Positions 14,504 to 21,451 are shown, counted from the first letter of the stretch. The stretch is DNA of 36,438 nt from Clostridiales bacterium (GCA_015056005.1 SVHB01000021.1:1-36438); one strand, 5' to 3'. The notes: generated by a model not told the origin, from the sequence alone. A program made the numbers and translations.

Positions 14504-15892
14504 ATGGATACCATCATCAAAAACATGCTGAACAAAGATCGAGAAGCTTTTGATGAGCTTTATGCTTCCATCAAAAACAGAATATGCTTTCTCTCATTTG
14601 CGCTGACTAAAGGCGATTCGGAATCTTCATCTCAGATCGCAAAAAAGGCGATCACTCAATCTTTTCAGGAAATACTTGAAGGCAGGATAATTACCCAAGC
14701 CGATTTTGAAGCTTTTGCGGTAAATAAGACCATCGAGCTTTGCAGGGAAACGGTGCTTGAAAAAGATCCTTCCGCCTTTGACGTTCTGCCTGAAAACGAT
14801 GAAAAGCTTACCTCCATCGATGAAGATGCCATTGATACCGATCTTTCGGGCGCGAAGAATTATATCCGAGCTCTGCCCGCAGCAGCCGCTTGGGAATTGG
14901 TTCTGCGCCTGATTCAGAATATGAACAATAAGAAGATCGCACGTATCATGGATGTGGATGAAAGCTATATCAAAACCATCCAAAAAAGCGAGTACGAAAG
15001 CCTTGAAACGGTTTATCGCCTTGTAACAAGAAAAGGCGTGCATTGCCCCGCTCCCACAAAAGAGCTGATACAAGCCGCCTTTGAAAATGAGATCGAAAGC
15101 TTCAAAGTACCCGAGGAAGTAGAAAGCCGCGTAAACGAATATATTGCCGAGCGCTCCGATCCTCCCAAAAAGAAGATCAATATCAAAAAGCTCTGCCTTA
15201 TCGCCATCCCGGCAGTTATCATTATCGTGATAGCTCTGGCGCTTCTGATCAAGCCCAAGGCAAATCAACAAATCGCCTCCGATTCTTCCGCGGATATGCT
15301 CAATATCGAAGCCATCAAGTCCGCAGGCGTGACTTATGTGACCGAAAATCCCGAATCGCTCGATCCCAACCTGATCTATTTTGCCGATATCGACATAAAG
15401 GACCACGGCGTGATAACCATAATGCTCTATCATGACTACGCTCCCATCACCACAGCCAATTTCATAAAGCTTTCCACCGAAGACTTCTATGACGGGCTCA
15501 CCTTCCACCGCATAATGAGCGGATTTATGATGCAGGGCGGCGATCCCCTCGGCAACGGACAAGGCGGTTCTTCTCAGAACATAGTCGGCGAATTCGTTCA
15601 GAACGGTCATCCCAATTACCTCTCCCATGCAAGGGGCGCGGTCTCCATGGCAAGAGCGACCGATTACAACAGCGCAAGCTCCCAGTTCTTCATCGTCCAT
15701 GAAGACAGTTCCTTCCTCGACGGTCAGTACGCTGCCTTCGGCTATGTGGTCAGCGGTATGGATATCGTAGATACCATCTGCACCTCGGCAAGACCCACCG
15801 ACGGCAACGGCACGATCCCCAAAGACGAGCAGCCCGTCATGAACGATGTTTCCATCTGGAGCGTCGAATACGCTACTCTTGTTGGCGAATAA
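14504..15892 (+). CDS. Membrane fusion protein: sigma-factor-like N terminus, one TM helix, extracytoplasmic cyclophilin domain
   Basis: A 462-residue three-part protein. Residues 1-85 resemble a weak sigma region 2 (DREAFDELYASIKNRICFLSF) and 122-172 a sigma-4/HTH (ALPAAAAWELVLRLIQNMNN, then KKIARIMDVDESYIKTIQKS). After a Lys-rich stretch comes one membrane helix (about 230-249). Residues 290-458 form a cyclophilin-type peptidyl-prolyl isomerase with the active-site elements FHRIMSGFMMQGGDP (R336, Q344), ARATDYNSASSQFFIV and FLDGQYAAFGYV, so it should be catalytic. With positive residues before the helix, the N terminus should be inside and the isomerase outside. The sigma-like part is divergent and may bind RNA polymerase poorly or serve as a signalling module. 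AAAGGAAAGG precedes the ATG. Its 3' end overlaps thiD by 20 bp, convergent. Confidence 0.85.
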   Translation: MDTIIKNMLNKDREAFDELYASIKNRICFLSFALTKGDSESSSQIAKKAITQSFQEILEGRIITQADFEAFAVNKTIELCRETVLEKDPSAFDVLPENDEKLTSIDEDAIDTDLSGAKNYIRALPAAAAWELVLRLIQNMNNKKIARIMDVDESYIKTIQKSEYESLETVYRLVTRKGVHCPAPTKELIQAAFENEIESFKVPEEVESRVNEYIAERSDPPKKKINIKKLCLIAIPAVIIIVIALALLIKPKANQQIASDSSADMLNIEAIKSAGVTYVTENPESLDPNLIYFADIDIKDHGVITIMLYHDYAPITTANFIKLSTEDFYDGLTFHRIMSGFMMQGGDPLGNGQGGSSQNIVGEFVQNGHPNYLSHARGAVSMARATDYNSASSQFFIVHEDSSFLDGQYAAFGYVVSGMDIVDTICTSARPTDGNGTIPKDEQPVMNDVSIWSVEYATLVGE

Positions 15893-16679
15893 AACTGCTG
15901 TTCAGATCAAAGAGATGGTCAAGAGGTCCGCTGCCTTGTCCCAGATCAAGCATCGCTTCAAGGCAGCCGGAAATATATTCCTTCGCCCTTCTTACAGAAT
16001 CGATCATGCTCATCCCTTTTGCAAGGTTTGATGCGATCGCGCTTGAAAGCGTGCAGCCTGTCCCATGGGTATTGGGATTATCGATCCTTTTGCCCATCAG
16101 CCATACTCCGCTGCCGCCCGAGAAAAGGAAGTCGTTGGCGTCGTTCATCCCATGACCGCCTTTTATGAGCACCGCACAGCCGCTAAGATCGTAAATGGTC
16201 TCAGCGGCTTTTTCCATATCTGACATAGAAAGAATTTCCATCCCCGCCAGCACCTGCGCCTCGGGGATGTTCGGGGTCACGAGGCTCGATAAGGGCATGA
16301 GCTTATTTTTAAGCGCAGATAACGCCTCCTGTTCCATCAGCACCGAACCGCTCGTTGCCACCATCACGGGATCGACAACTATATTCTTGGCATTATAAAA
16401 AACAAGCTTCTCTGCTATAGTTTCAATAAGCTGCGATGATGAGACCATACCGATCTTTACCGCATCGGGGGAAATATCCGAAAACACGCAGTCAAGCTGA
16501 AGCCCAAGAAAATCGGGTGTGACAGACAAAATCCCCTTTACGCCCAAGGTGTTCTGCGCCGTAAGCGCGGTGATCGCGCTCATAGCATAAATGCCGTTTG
16601 CGCTCATGGTCTTTATATCCGCCTGGATCCCTGCGCCGCCGCTTGAATCGCTCCCGGCTATCGTCAGTGCAGTCTTCAT
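15873..16679 (-). CDS. thiD: Hydroxymethylpyrimidine/phosphomethylpyrimidine kinase
   Basis: Phosphorylates HMP and HMP-P to HMP-PP, the pyrimidine precursor of thiamin phosphate. The protein is 268 residues, of usual length, with the ThiD opening LTIAGSDSSGGAGIQADIKT (residues 4-23), the central VVDPVMVATSG, and the C-terminal NTHGTGCTLSSAIAS with the conserved anion-hole glycine and catalytic cysteine region. An AAGGAGA lies before the ATG. It is last in the thiM-thiE-thiW-thiD operon, 22 bp after thiW. No thiC is present, so HMP is presumably obtained from outside or made by genes elsewhere. The last 20 bp overlap the end of the convergent sigma-like/cyclophilin gene. Confidence 0.95.
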   Translation of the reverse strand: MKTALTIAGSDSSGGAGIQADIKTMSANGIYAMSAITALTAQNTLGVKGILSVTPDFLGLQLDCVFSDISPDAVKIGMVSSSQLIETIAEKLVFYNAKNIVVDPVMVATSGSVLMEQEALSALKNKLMPLSSLVTPNIPEAQVLAGMEILSMSDMEKAAETIYDLSGCAVLIKGGHGMNDANDFLFSGGSGVWLMGKRIDNPNTHGTGCTLSSAIASNLAKGMSMIDSVRRAKEYISGCLEAMLDLGQGSGPLDHLFDLNSSFIRQQE

Positions 16680-16701
16680 GTATGGTCTCCTTTCAGCTCC
16701 G

Positions 16702-17217
16702 TTATTTTATGTGGTTAAGTATATTATCAAGCGTCTTGTTTCGCTTGAGTACGAATATCAACGCGCCGGCAATGATGCTGCCCGCAACAGTGGAAATAAG
16801 GAACGGCACTATGTATGCATAAAACGCCACATTTGCTGCAGATGCGCCCATAAACCATACAGCGATCGGATATGCCAAAAGGCCGCCGATGATGCCGGTT
16901 CCGAAAACCTCGCCGATAAGCGTGGGCAAAAGCTTTTCTGTCTTTTTATAAACAAGACCGCAAAGCAGCGCGCCGCACATCGACCCGGGGAAAGCAAGAA
17001 GGCTCCCAAGCCCGAAAATGTTTCTTAACAAACTTGCCGCAAACGCAGCGCCGAGCCCATACCACGGACCCAGAAGCACACCGCAGATGACGTTTACCAT
17101 GTGCTGCACGGGCGAGCATTTACTCCCGAACACAGGGAATGAAAACATACTGCCGATAACAGCCACCGCGCAGAGTATCGCAGATAGAGAAAGCTTGAGT
17201 GTCTGATTTCTTTTCAT
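16702..17217 (-). CDS. thiW: Thiazole transporter component ThiW (ECF S-component type)
   Basis: Membrane protein of 171 residues predicted to bind and import the thiazole moiety (hydroxyethylthiazole) with a shared ECF energizing module encoded elsewhere. It has about five or six hydrophobic segments (LSLSAILCAVAVIGSMFSF, HMVNVICGVLLGPWYGLG, FGTGIIGGLLAYPIAVWF, PFLISTVAGSIIAGALIFV) and the ThiW-like segment FPVFGSKCSPVQHMVNV followed by GPWYGLGAAFAAS. The ATG at 17217 follows a strong AGGAGGT. Together with thiM and thiE it gives a thiazole salvage route. Between thiE and thiW is an unusual 226-nt spacer with multiple hairpins, suggesting separate control of thiW and thiD. Confidence 0.9.
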   Translation of the reverse strand: MKRNQTLKLSLSAILCAVAVIGSMFSFPVFGSKCSPVQHMVNVICGVLLGPWYGLGAAFAASLLRNIFGLGSLLAFPGSMCGALLCGLVYKKTEKLLPTLIGEVFGTGIIGGLLAYPIAVWFMGASAANVAFYAYIVPFLISTVAGSIIAGALIFVLKRNKTLDNILNHIK

Positions 17218-17443
17218 GATAAAATACCTCCTGATAACTTTTTGAGGGACGACAGCTTTTGCACATGAACAGCCTCCCTCCTAAGAGCGGCATGGACACA
17301 ATTATCCTGCCGGGCGGTCGAGACTTGCTGGTCTCCTCTCACGCCGGAACACGGCTTCCCATCGCTGTAATACATTTCAAGGCGCTCCCCTTGAAACGGC
17401 AAATGCTGTCTCCTCCTCTCCAAGTCATTATTGAAGCGATATT
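17218..17443 (-). promoter_or_regulatory. Structured leader of unknown type upstream of thiW
   Basis: A 226-nt spacer inside the thi operon. Read on the minus strand it holds a perfect 8-bp hairpin (TTTCAAGG-ggagcg-CCTTGAAA), a GCCG/CGGC hairpin, GAGAC-cagcaa-GTCTC, a GGCA-GGA/TCC-TGCC hairpin, and a longer GAGGGA/TCCCTC pairing ending shortly before the thiW ribosome binding site. It lacks the TPP core (no CTGAGA or CCTGAT with the usual 3' block). A 69-codon frame crosses it and ends on the thiW start (ATGA overlap), but its residue composition looks like a structured RNA read as protein. A cis-regulatory RNA is my best guess; a leader peptide is the alternative. Confidence 0.5.
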
Positions 17444-18082
17444 TTATCGCACGACTTCGTTTAAGAGTTTTCTCAGCTCTTCACATTCTGTTTTTATATC
17501 ACTTGCCGCAAATATCCCGGAAACTACCGCAGCACCCTTTATCCCGCTTCCAATGAGTTCCAGAATATTTAGCCTGTTTATTCCCCCGATTGCGACCACG
17601 GGTATCTTTACGCTTTTGCAGATATCGGACAAAAGCTCTTTTGTCATAAACTTAGCATCGTTTTTTGTGCTCGAGCCGAAAACCGCACCGCTGCCCAGAT
17701 AATCCGCGCCTGAGCTTTCAGCCAAAAGCGCCTGAGAGACTGTCTTTGCCGTAACGCCCAGTATCATATCTTTCCCGATCAGCCGTCTTACGTCCATAGC
17801 AGCCATATCGCTTTGACCGACATGCACTCCGTCAGCCCTTACGCTAATTGCGATATCGACATTGTCGTTTACGATAAGCGGCACGCCATACCTATGGCAG
17901 AGCTTTTTCATATCGATTGCTTCTGTCAAAAACTCATCGCAGGAAAGCGCCTTTTCCCTTAGCTGTATCATCGTGGCCCCGCCCTGTATCGCTTCCTCGA
18001 CCTGCTCAAAGAGCGTTTTTCCTCTGAGCCATCCGCGATCGGTCACAGCATAGAGCCTAAGTGCATCAGATATATTTTTCAT
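17444..18082 (-). CDS. thiE: Thiamin-phosphate synthase
   Basis: Joins HMP-PP and thiazole phosphate to thiamin phosphate. The protein is 212 residues, full length. Conserved parts are LYAVTDRGWL near the N terminus, IQLREKALSCDEF (pyrophosphate/pyrimidine-binding region), VPLIVNDNVDIA, ADGVHVGQSDM and DYLGSGAVFGSSTKNDA, then VAIGGINRLN and GAAVVSGIF closing the TIM barrel. The ATG at 18082 lies inside the end of thiM (17-bp overlap), so translation is probably coupled. It is followed by the unusual spacer before thiW. Confidence 0.96.
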   Translation of the reverse strand: MKNISDALRLYAVTDRGWLRGKTLFEQVEEAIQGGATMIQLREKALSCDEFLTEAIDMKKLCHRYGVPLIVNDNVDIAISVRADGVHVGQSDMAAMDVRRLIGKDMILGVTAKTVSQALLAESSGADYLGSGAVFGSSTKNDAKFMTKELLSDICKSVKIPVVAIGGINRLNILELIGSGIKGAAVVSGIFAASDIKTECEELRKLLNEVVR

Positions 18083-18869
18083 ATTTACAACCCTTTTCCA
18101 ATTCTTCTTGCGTTAAAAGAAACAAACCGTCAATAATTCCGGTTCTGAGTGAAGCGCTGCCTTCGCCTTCTTTCAGCCGTTTAGCCGCAGTTTCGCCCAA
18201 GAGCCCCATCATGCATACTGCGCTAAGCGCACTCAAAAGCACATCGGATCTGTTTACGCCGATAAAAGCACCCATTACAGCCGAAAGCTGACACCCCGCG
18301 CCTGTCACATATTTCATCATGGGATGACCGTTTCTGACCAAATAAACGCTTTGCCCATCAGTGACAACATCCGTTTTTCCAGTAAGCACCACAACGCATC
18401 CCAGCTTTTTTGCCAGGCTTTTTGCGTTGCTTATATCCGCTTCTATCTCATCATCGCTGTCCACTCCGCTGTTTGATGCCGCAGAATACAGAAGGCTCTT
18501 CACTTCAGCCGAATTTGCTCTGATCACGGCAATTTTTATCGATGAAACTATCTTTTTGGCGGCAGCCATCCTGAATTTTGAACTTCCAACCCCCACCGGA
18601 TCAAAAACGACAGGAATGTCCTTTGCATTGGCTGTTTTTCCCGAGATCAGCATAGCTTCGATCTTGTTTTCGCTCAGCGTACCCAGATTCAGAACAAGCC
18701 CCGAACATATCCCCGTGATATCCTCAGCTTCATTTTTATCATCCGCCATTATCGGGGAAGCTCCCACCGCCAAAAGCGCGTTTGCGCAATCGTTGGCAGA
18801 TACATAATTGGTGATGCAATGCACAAGCGGGCGTTTATTCCTTACGTTCTCAAGCATTTTTCCGATCAT
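18066..18869 (-). CDS. thiM: Hydroxyethylthiazole kinase
   Basis: Phosphorylates the salvaged thiazole alcohol for use by ThiE. The protein is 267 residues. It opens MIGKMLENVRNKRPLVHCIT and contains NYVSANDCANALLAVGASPIM, PVVFDPVGVGSSKFR, NSAEVKSLL and the active-site loop VTGAGCQLSAVMGAF with the conserved cysteine. A longer frame starts at 18905, but that extension runs through the riboswitch terminator; the ATG at 18869 follows GGAGG at proper spacing, so I chose it. It is first in the operon and directly behind two TPP riboswitches, so it should be shut off by thiamin pyrophosphate. Confidence 0.95.
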   Translation of the reverse strand: MIGKMLENVRNKRPLVHCITNYVSANDCANALLAVGASPIMADDKNEAEDITGICSGLVLNLGTLSENKIEAMLISGKTANAKDIPVVFDPVGVGSSKFRMAAAKKIVSSIKIAVIRANSAEVKSLLYSAASNSGVDSDDEIEADISNAKSLAKKLGCVVVLTGKTDVVTDGQSVYLVRNGHPMMKYVTGAGCQLSAVMGAFIGVNRSDVLLSALSAVCMMGLLGETAAKRLKEGEGSASLRTGIIDGLFLLTQEELEKGCKYEKYI

Positions 18870-18882
18870 ACGGTCCTCCGGC

Positions 18883-18915
18883 AAAAAAATAAGGCATTCT
18901 TCCAAGAGAACGCCT
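18883..18915 (-). terminator. Riboswitch-controlled terminator before thiM
   Basis: Minus strand: 9-bp stem aggcgttct/agaatgcct (18907-18915 with 18892-18900, one G-T pair), loop of 6 nt, then TATTTTTTT. It ends just before the thiM ribosome binding site, which fits a TPP-induced transcription terminator. Confidence 0.8.
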
Positions 18916-18926
18916 CATAAGCTTTT

Positions 18927-19020
18927 GATCCGTTCCCTACGGCGGCATTATCCGCATCAGGTATAAGGGTCGAAGGTGCATCCTTCCTCTCAGCCTGTCA
19001 AAACAAGCTCCCCGGGTTAT
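18927..19020 (-). ncRNA. TPP riboswitch aptamer 2 (thiM-proximal)
   Basis: Minus strand carries the thi-box core: GGCTGAGAGGAAGGATGCAC, then CGACCCTTATACCTGATGCG, then GATAATGCCGCCGTAGGGAA. This matches the TPP consensus in order and spacing (CTGAGA, ACCTGAT, GGATAATGCC, GTAGGGA). Exact P1 ends are approximate. It is followed by its own terminator at 18883-18915. Confidence 0.95.
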
Positions 19021-19030
19021 TTAGTTTAAC

Positions 19031-19060
19031 AAAAAAGCGGAACATCAACCGATGCTCCGC
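19031..19060 (-). terminator. Terminator between the two TPP aptamers
   Basis: Minus strand: 10-bp stem gcggagcatc/gatgttccgc (19051-19060 with 19037-19046, one G-T pair), GGTT loop, followed by TTTTTTGTT. It serves as the expression platform of the distal aptamer. Confidence 0.85.
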
Positions 19061-19071
19061 CAAAATACAAA

Positions 19072-19166
19072 TATATCGTACTTCCTACGTCGGCATTACC
19101 CGCATCAGGTATAAGGGTCGAAGGTATATCCTTCCTCTCAGCCTGCATACAGGCTCCCCTGAACAA
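19072..19166 (-). ncRNA. TPP riboswitch aptamer 1 (promoter-proximal)
   Basis: A second full thi-box on the minus strand: CAGGGGAGCCTGTATGCAGG with CTGAGAGGAAGGATATACC, then CGACCCTTATACCTGATGCG, then GGTAATGCCGACGTAGGAAG. The 3' block ends GTAGGAAG rather than the usual GTAGGGAA. It is closely similar to aptamer 2 in the core but differs in the P3 and P1 arms. It is followed by its own terminator, so the leader holds two complete riboswitches in series. Confidence 0.95.
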
Positions 19167-19171
19167 ATACA

Positions 19172-19200
19172 AATATAGCATCCGCAAATACATTTGTCAA
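19172..19200 (-). promoter_or_regulatory. Promoter of the thi operon
   Basis: Minus strand: perfect -35 TTGACA (19195-19200), 17-bp spacer, -10 TATATT (19172-19177), directly upstream of aptamer 1. It is back-to-back with the tRNA-Ser promoter. Confidence 0.8.
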
Positions 19201-19244
19201 TCACAATTGTATACTCAAACTACAAAATATCCAAATATCTTTTC

Positions 19245-19273
19245 TTGACTTTTTCAAATGTAAATGGTATAGT
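19245..19273 (+). promoter_or_regulatory. tRNA-Ser promoter
   Basis: -35 TTGACT (19245-19250), 17-bp spacer, -10 TATAGT (19268-19273), with the tRNA beginning 15 nt later. Confidence 0.8.
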
Positions 19274-19287
19274 TTTTAATGCGAATT

Positions 19288-19376
19288 GGAGAGATGTTCG
19301 AGTGGTTTATGGAGCTGGTCTTGAAAACCAGTGATGTCGCAAGGCACCGGGGGTTCGAATCCCTCTCTCTCCGCCA
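19288..19376 (+). tRNA. tRNA-Ser (anticodon TGA), CCA encoded
   Basis: Acceptor stem ggagaga/tctctcc, discriminator G and encoded CCA (19374-19376). The anticodon stem ctggt/accag closes a loop with TGA. A long variable arm (around 19331-19348) and T-loop GGTTCGAATCC are present. Its last 21 bases (19356-19376) are repeated downstream at 19710-19730. Confidence 0.96.
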
Positions 19377-20076
19377 AAATCGACAAGTTTCGACAGAGAC
19401 TTGTCGATTTTACTTTTTCACTATTAACTCTTCACTTTTCACTATTCTCTTTAAGTCGATTTTGGCAAGTAATAAGTAATAGTGAATAGTGAAGAAGTAT
19501 TTCGGTGTGCCTTCGGCACGAATTATAAAAACTGTAGGGGTTCGAACACATATGTCGAAAATTAAACATCTTCTAATTTGTGCTCCCTTTCCAAGCCCCA
19601 CATATGTGGGGCTTTTTTTCATATCAGGCATATTGGGATTCGAACCGGGCGGTAGTGAATGACCGTCCGGTGGACGGTCAGAGCCGACCGCGCCCGCACC
19701 GCAGTGCGGCGAATCCCTCTCTCTCCGCCAAAATCGACAAGTTTCGACAGAGACTTGTCGATTTTACTTTTTCACTATTAACTCTTCACTTTTCACTATT
19801 CTCTTTAAGTCGATTTTGGCAAGTAATAAGTAATAGTGAATAGTGAAGAAGTATTTCGGTGTGCCTTCGGCACGAATTATAAAAACTGTAGGGGTTCGAA
19901 CACATAGGTCGAAAATTAAAACATCTTCTAATTTGTGCTCCCTTTCCAAGCCCTTCATATGTGGGGCTTTTTTCATATCAGGCATATTGGGATTCGAACC
20001 GGGCGGTAGTGAATGACCGTCCGGTGGACGGTCAGAGCCGCCCGCGCCCGCACCGCAGTGCGGCGAATCCCTCTCT
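19356..20076 (+). repeat. Two tandem 354-bp repeats flanked by copies of the tRNA-Ser 3' end
   Basis: Unit 1 (19356-19709) and unit 2 (19710-20063) are nearly identical, with only a handful of substitutions and two compensating 1-nt indels. Each begins with the last 21 nt of tRNA-Ser, including CCA; a third, truncated copy (13 nt) follows at 20064-20076. Inside each unit are: inverted repeat aatcgacaag/cttgtcgatt, A/T-rich arms built on TTCACTATT and AATAGTGAA, a GTGCC-TTCG-GCAC hairpin, two T-loop-like sequences (GGGGTTCGAAC, GGGATTCGAACC), a terminator-like hairpin, and an 8-bp hairpin GACCGTCC-GGT-GGACGGTC. No convincing gene is present; the 73-codon minus-strand frames are repeat-derived. 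It may be a non-autonomous element inserted in tandem at a tRNA gene. Confidence 0.9.
19594..19621 (+). terminator. Terminator-like hairpin in repeat unit 1
   Basis: AGCCCCACATATGTGGGGCT is a perfect palindrome followed by TTTTTTT. In unit 2 (about 19948-19974) CAC has changed to TTC, which breaks part of the stem. Confidence 0.7.
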
Positions 20077-20082
20077 GCACCA

Positions 20083-20108
20083 AGCCCCGCGTTGGCGGGG
20101 CTTTTTTT
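20083..20108 (+). terminator. Intrinsic terminator at the end of the repeat array
   Basis: AGCCCCGC-gttg-GCGGGGCT (20083-20102), an 8-bp GC-rich stem followed by TTTTTTT. It may be the original tRNA-Ser terminator pushed away from the gene by the repeats. Confidence 0.85.
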
Positions 20109-20130
20109 GTTTAGAATAAATGAAAATAAC

Positions 20131-21339
20131 TTACCAGCTTATCTCAATCACTATCGCTTCGCTTGCAAGGTCATCAACCGGGATATCCTTTATATAAAGA
20201 TATTCATGCTCGGCTCTGCCGGTGGCGCCGTTGAAGAACTCGGGTACGATCTGCAAGGCAAACTTAAGCTCTTTGCCGGTATTCATAAGGCGCACTTTTT
20301 TGGGCAGACCGGGATATTCTTTGAGCGCTGCTGCTGTGCTGTTTATTCCGTTAAAGAAATGCAGATAGGTTTTTCCGTCCTTTTTGCAGGCAATGTACTC
20401 GCCGCCGGAGCAATTTCCGTAATCAAAATCATCCGCTTCGTGGCATTCAAGGCAGCCTTCCATCTTCCTGTACCACTGCCCGACCTTTCTTATCCTTTCG
20501 GCATGCTCGGGATCGAGCGTTCCGTCTGCTTTGGGACCGATATTGAGCAGATAGCTGCCGCCCTTTGCCATGATCTTGTCGATCGATGATATCAAATGCC
20601 TGTAGGAATAAAACTCAACATCCTTCCTGTAGCCCCAGCTCTGCACATCGATGGAATTGCAGGCTTCGGTCATCTTTTCAAACCTTGCGCTGCTGCCCGA
20701 GCCCTCGTATTCCCTTTCGGGCGTAGAAAAATCGCCTTCGTCGCAGCCGCGATTGTTGATAAGTATACCCGGCTGAAGCGATCTGATATATTCGTTGAGC
20801 GATCTGTCCTCTATCCTTGGCGGGATATCCCAGAAGAAAGTATATATCGGGCCGTAATTCGTCAAAAGCTCGGTTATCTGATCGAGCATGAATTTTTTGT
20901 ATGCTTCCCAATCGCCGCCCTCTTTGTCGACACATTTCCATTGATGGGAAGACTTCGGGTTATACGACTTTGGATGATGCCAGTCGGGGTTTGAATAATA
21001 AAGCGACAGCAGCATACCGTGCTTTTTGCATGCTTCGGCGAGCATTTTCAGAACATCCTTGCCGTAGGGCGTATTCATGATATTGTAATCGGTATACTTG
21101 GTATCCCACATGCAGAAGCCGTCGTGATGCTTGGTGGTAAAGCAGATGTACTTCATCCCCGCTTCCTTTGCAAGCAGAACCCATTCTTCGGGATCGTATT
21201 TTTGCGGATCAAAGGTAAGCGCGAGCGCCTCATATTTTTCTTTATCCCAGTCGTATCTTGCATAAACCTGCTCCTGAAGCTCTGACTGAGCATAAATGCC
21301 CCAATGGATAAACATTCCGAATTTATTTTCGTGAGTCAT
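20131..21339 (-). CDS. Alpha-L-fucosidase, family GH29
   Basis: Retaining exo-alpha-L-fucosidase; 402 residues. Signature blocks are NKFGMFIHWGIYAQSELQEQ (residues 5-24), KYICFTTKHHDGFCMWDTKY (63-82), and LLSLYYSNPDWHHP. The likely nucleophile is D171 in TFFWDIPP. The E208 region (FSTPEREYEGSG) may hold the acid/base or binding residues. The C-terminal 80 residues look like a small beta-sandwich. No signal peptide is present, so the enzyme is likely cytoplasmic. The start at 21339 follows AGGGTGA. It is monocistronic, with its own promoter; a convergent terminator hairpin at 20083-20108 lies beyond its end. Confidence 0.92.
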   Translation of the reverse strand: MTHENKFGMFIHWGIYAQSELQEQVYARYDWDKEKYEALALTFDPQKYDPEEWVLLAKEAGMKYICFTTKHHDGFCMWDTKYTDYNIMNTPYGKDVLKMLAEACKKHGMLLSLYYSNPDWHHPKSYNPKSSHQWKCVDKEGGDWEAYKKFMLDQITELLTNYGPIYTFFWDIPPRIEDRSLNEYIRSLQPGILINNRGCDEGDFSTPEREYEGSGSSARFEKMTEACNSIDVQSWGYRKDVEFYSYRHLISSIDKIMAKGGSYLLNIGPKADGTLDPEHAERIRKVGQWYRKMEGCLECHEADDFDYGNCSGGEYIACKKDGKTYLHFFNGINSTAAALKEYPGLPKKVRLMNTGKELKFALQIVPEFFNGATGRAEHEYLYIKDIPVDDLASEAIVIEISW

Positions 21340-21373
21340 ATAATCACCCTATTTGATTTTGTTTGGTAAAGCA

Positions 21374-21403
21374 ATTATATCATCTGAAATTAAGCGCTGT
21401 AAA
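21374..21403 (-). promoter_or_regulatory. Promoter of the GH29 gene
   Basis: Minus strand: -35 TTTACA (21398-21403), 18-bp spacer, perfect -10 TATAAT (21374-21379). The spacer next to the -35 holds AGCGCTT, similar to the GH141-like promoter. Confidence 0.6.
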
Positions 21404-21451
21404 GCCCGTATTGACACATGCAGCGTTGAAATGTTACCATAAACCAAGGTG

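Noticed and set aside
14627-15700. 357-codon minus-strand frame across the sigma-like/cyclophilin gene
   Set aside because: Antisense shadow; the plus-strand protein has clear cyclophilin motifs and a ribosome binding site.
17218-17443. A third TPP riboswitch before thiW
   Set aside because: The CTGAGA and ACCTGAT...GTAGGGA blocks are absent; only a short GGATAAT resemblance exists.
18870-18905. N-terminal extension of thiM
   Set aside because: It would read through the riboswitch terminator hairpin and T-tract; GGAGG lies just before the ATG at 18869.
19356-19730. CRISPR array at the tandem repeats
   Set aside because: There are only two long units without unique spacers and no cas genes; the junction repeat is the tRNA end.
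19710-19730. A second functional tRNA-Ser
   Set aside because: Only the 3' end of the tRNA is present; the acceptor 5' strand, D-arm and anticodon arm are missing.
19410-19985. Two 73-codon minus-strand frames with near-identical sequence, beginning MPDMKK
   Set aside because: They are the 354-bp repeat read as protein; they run through the hairpins and terminator palindrome and have no ribosome binding site.
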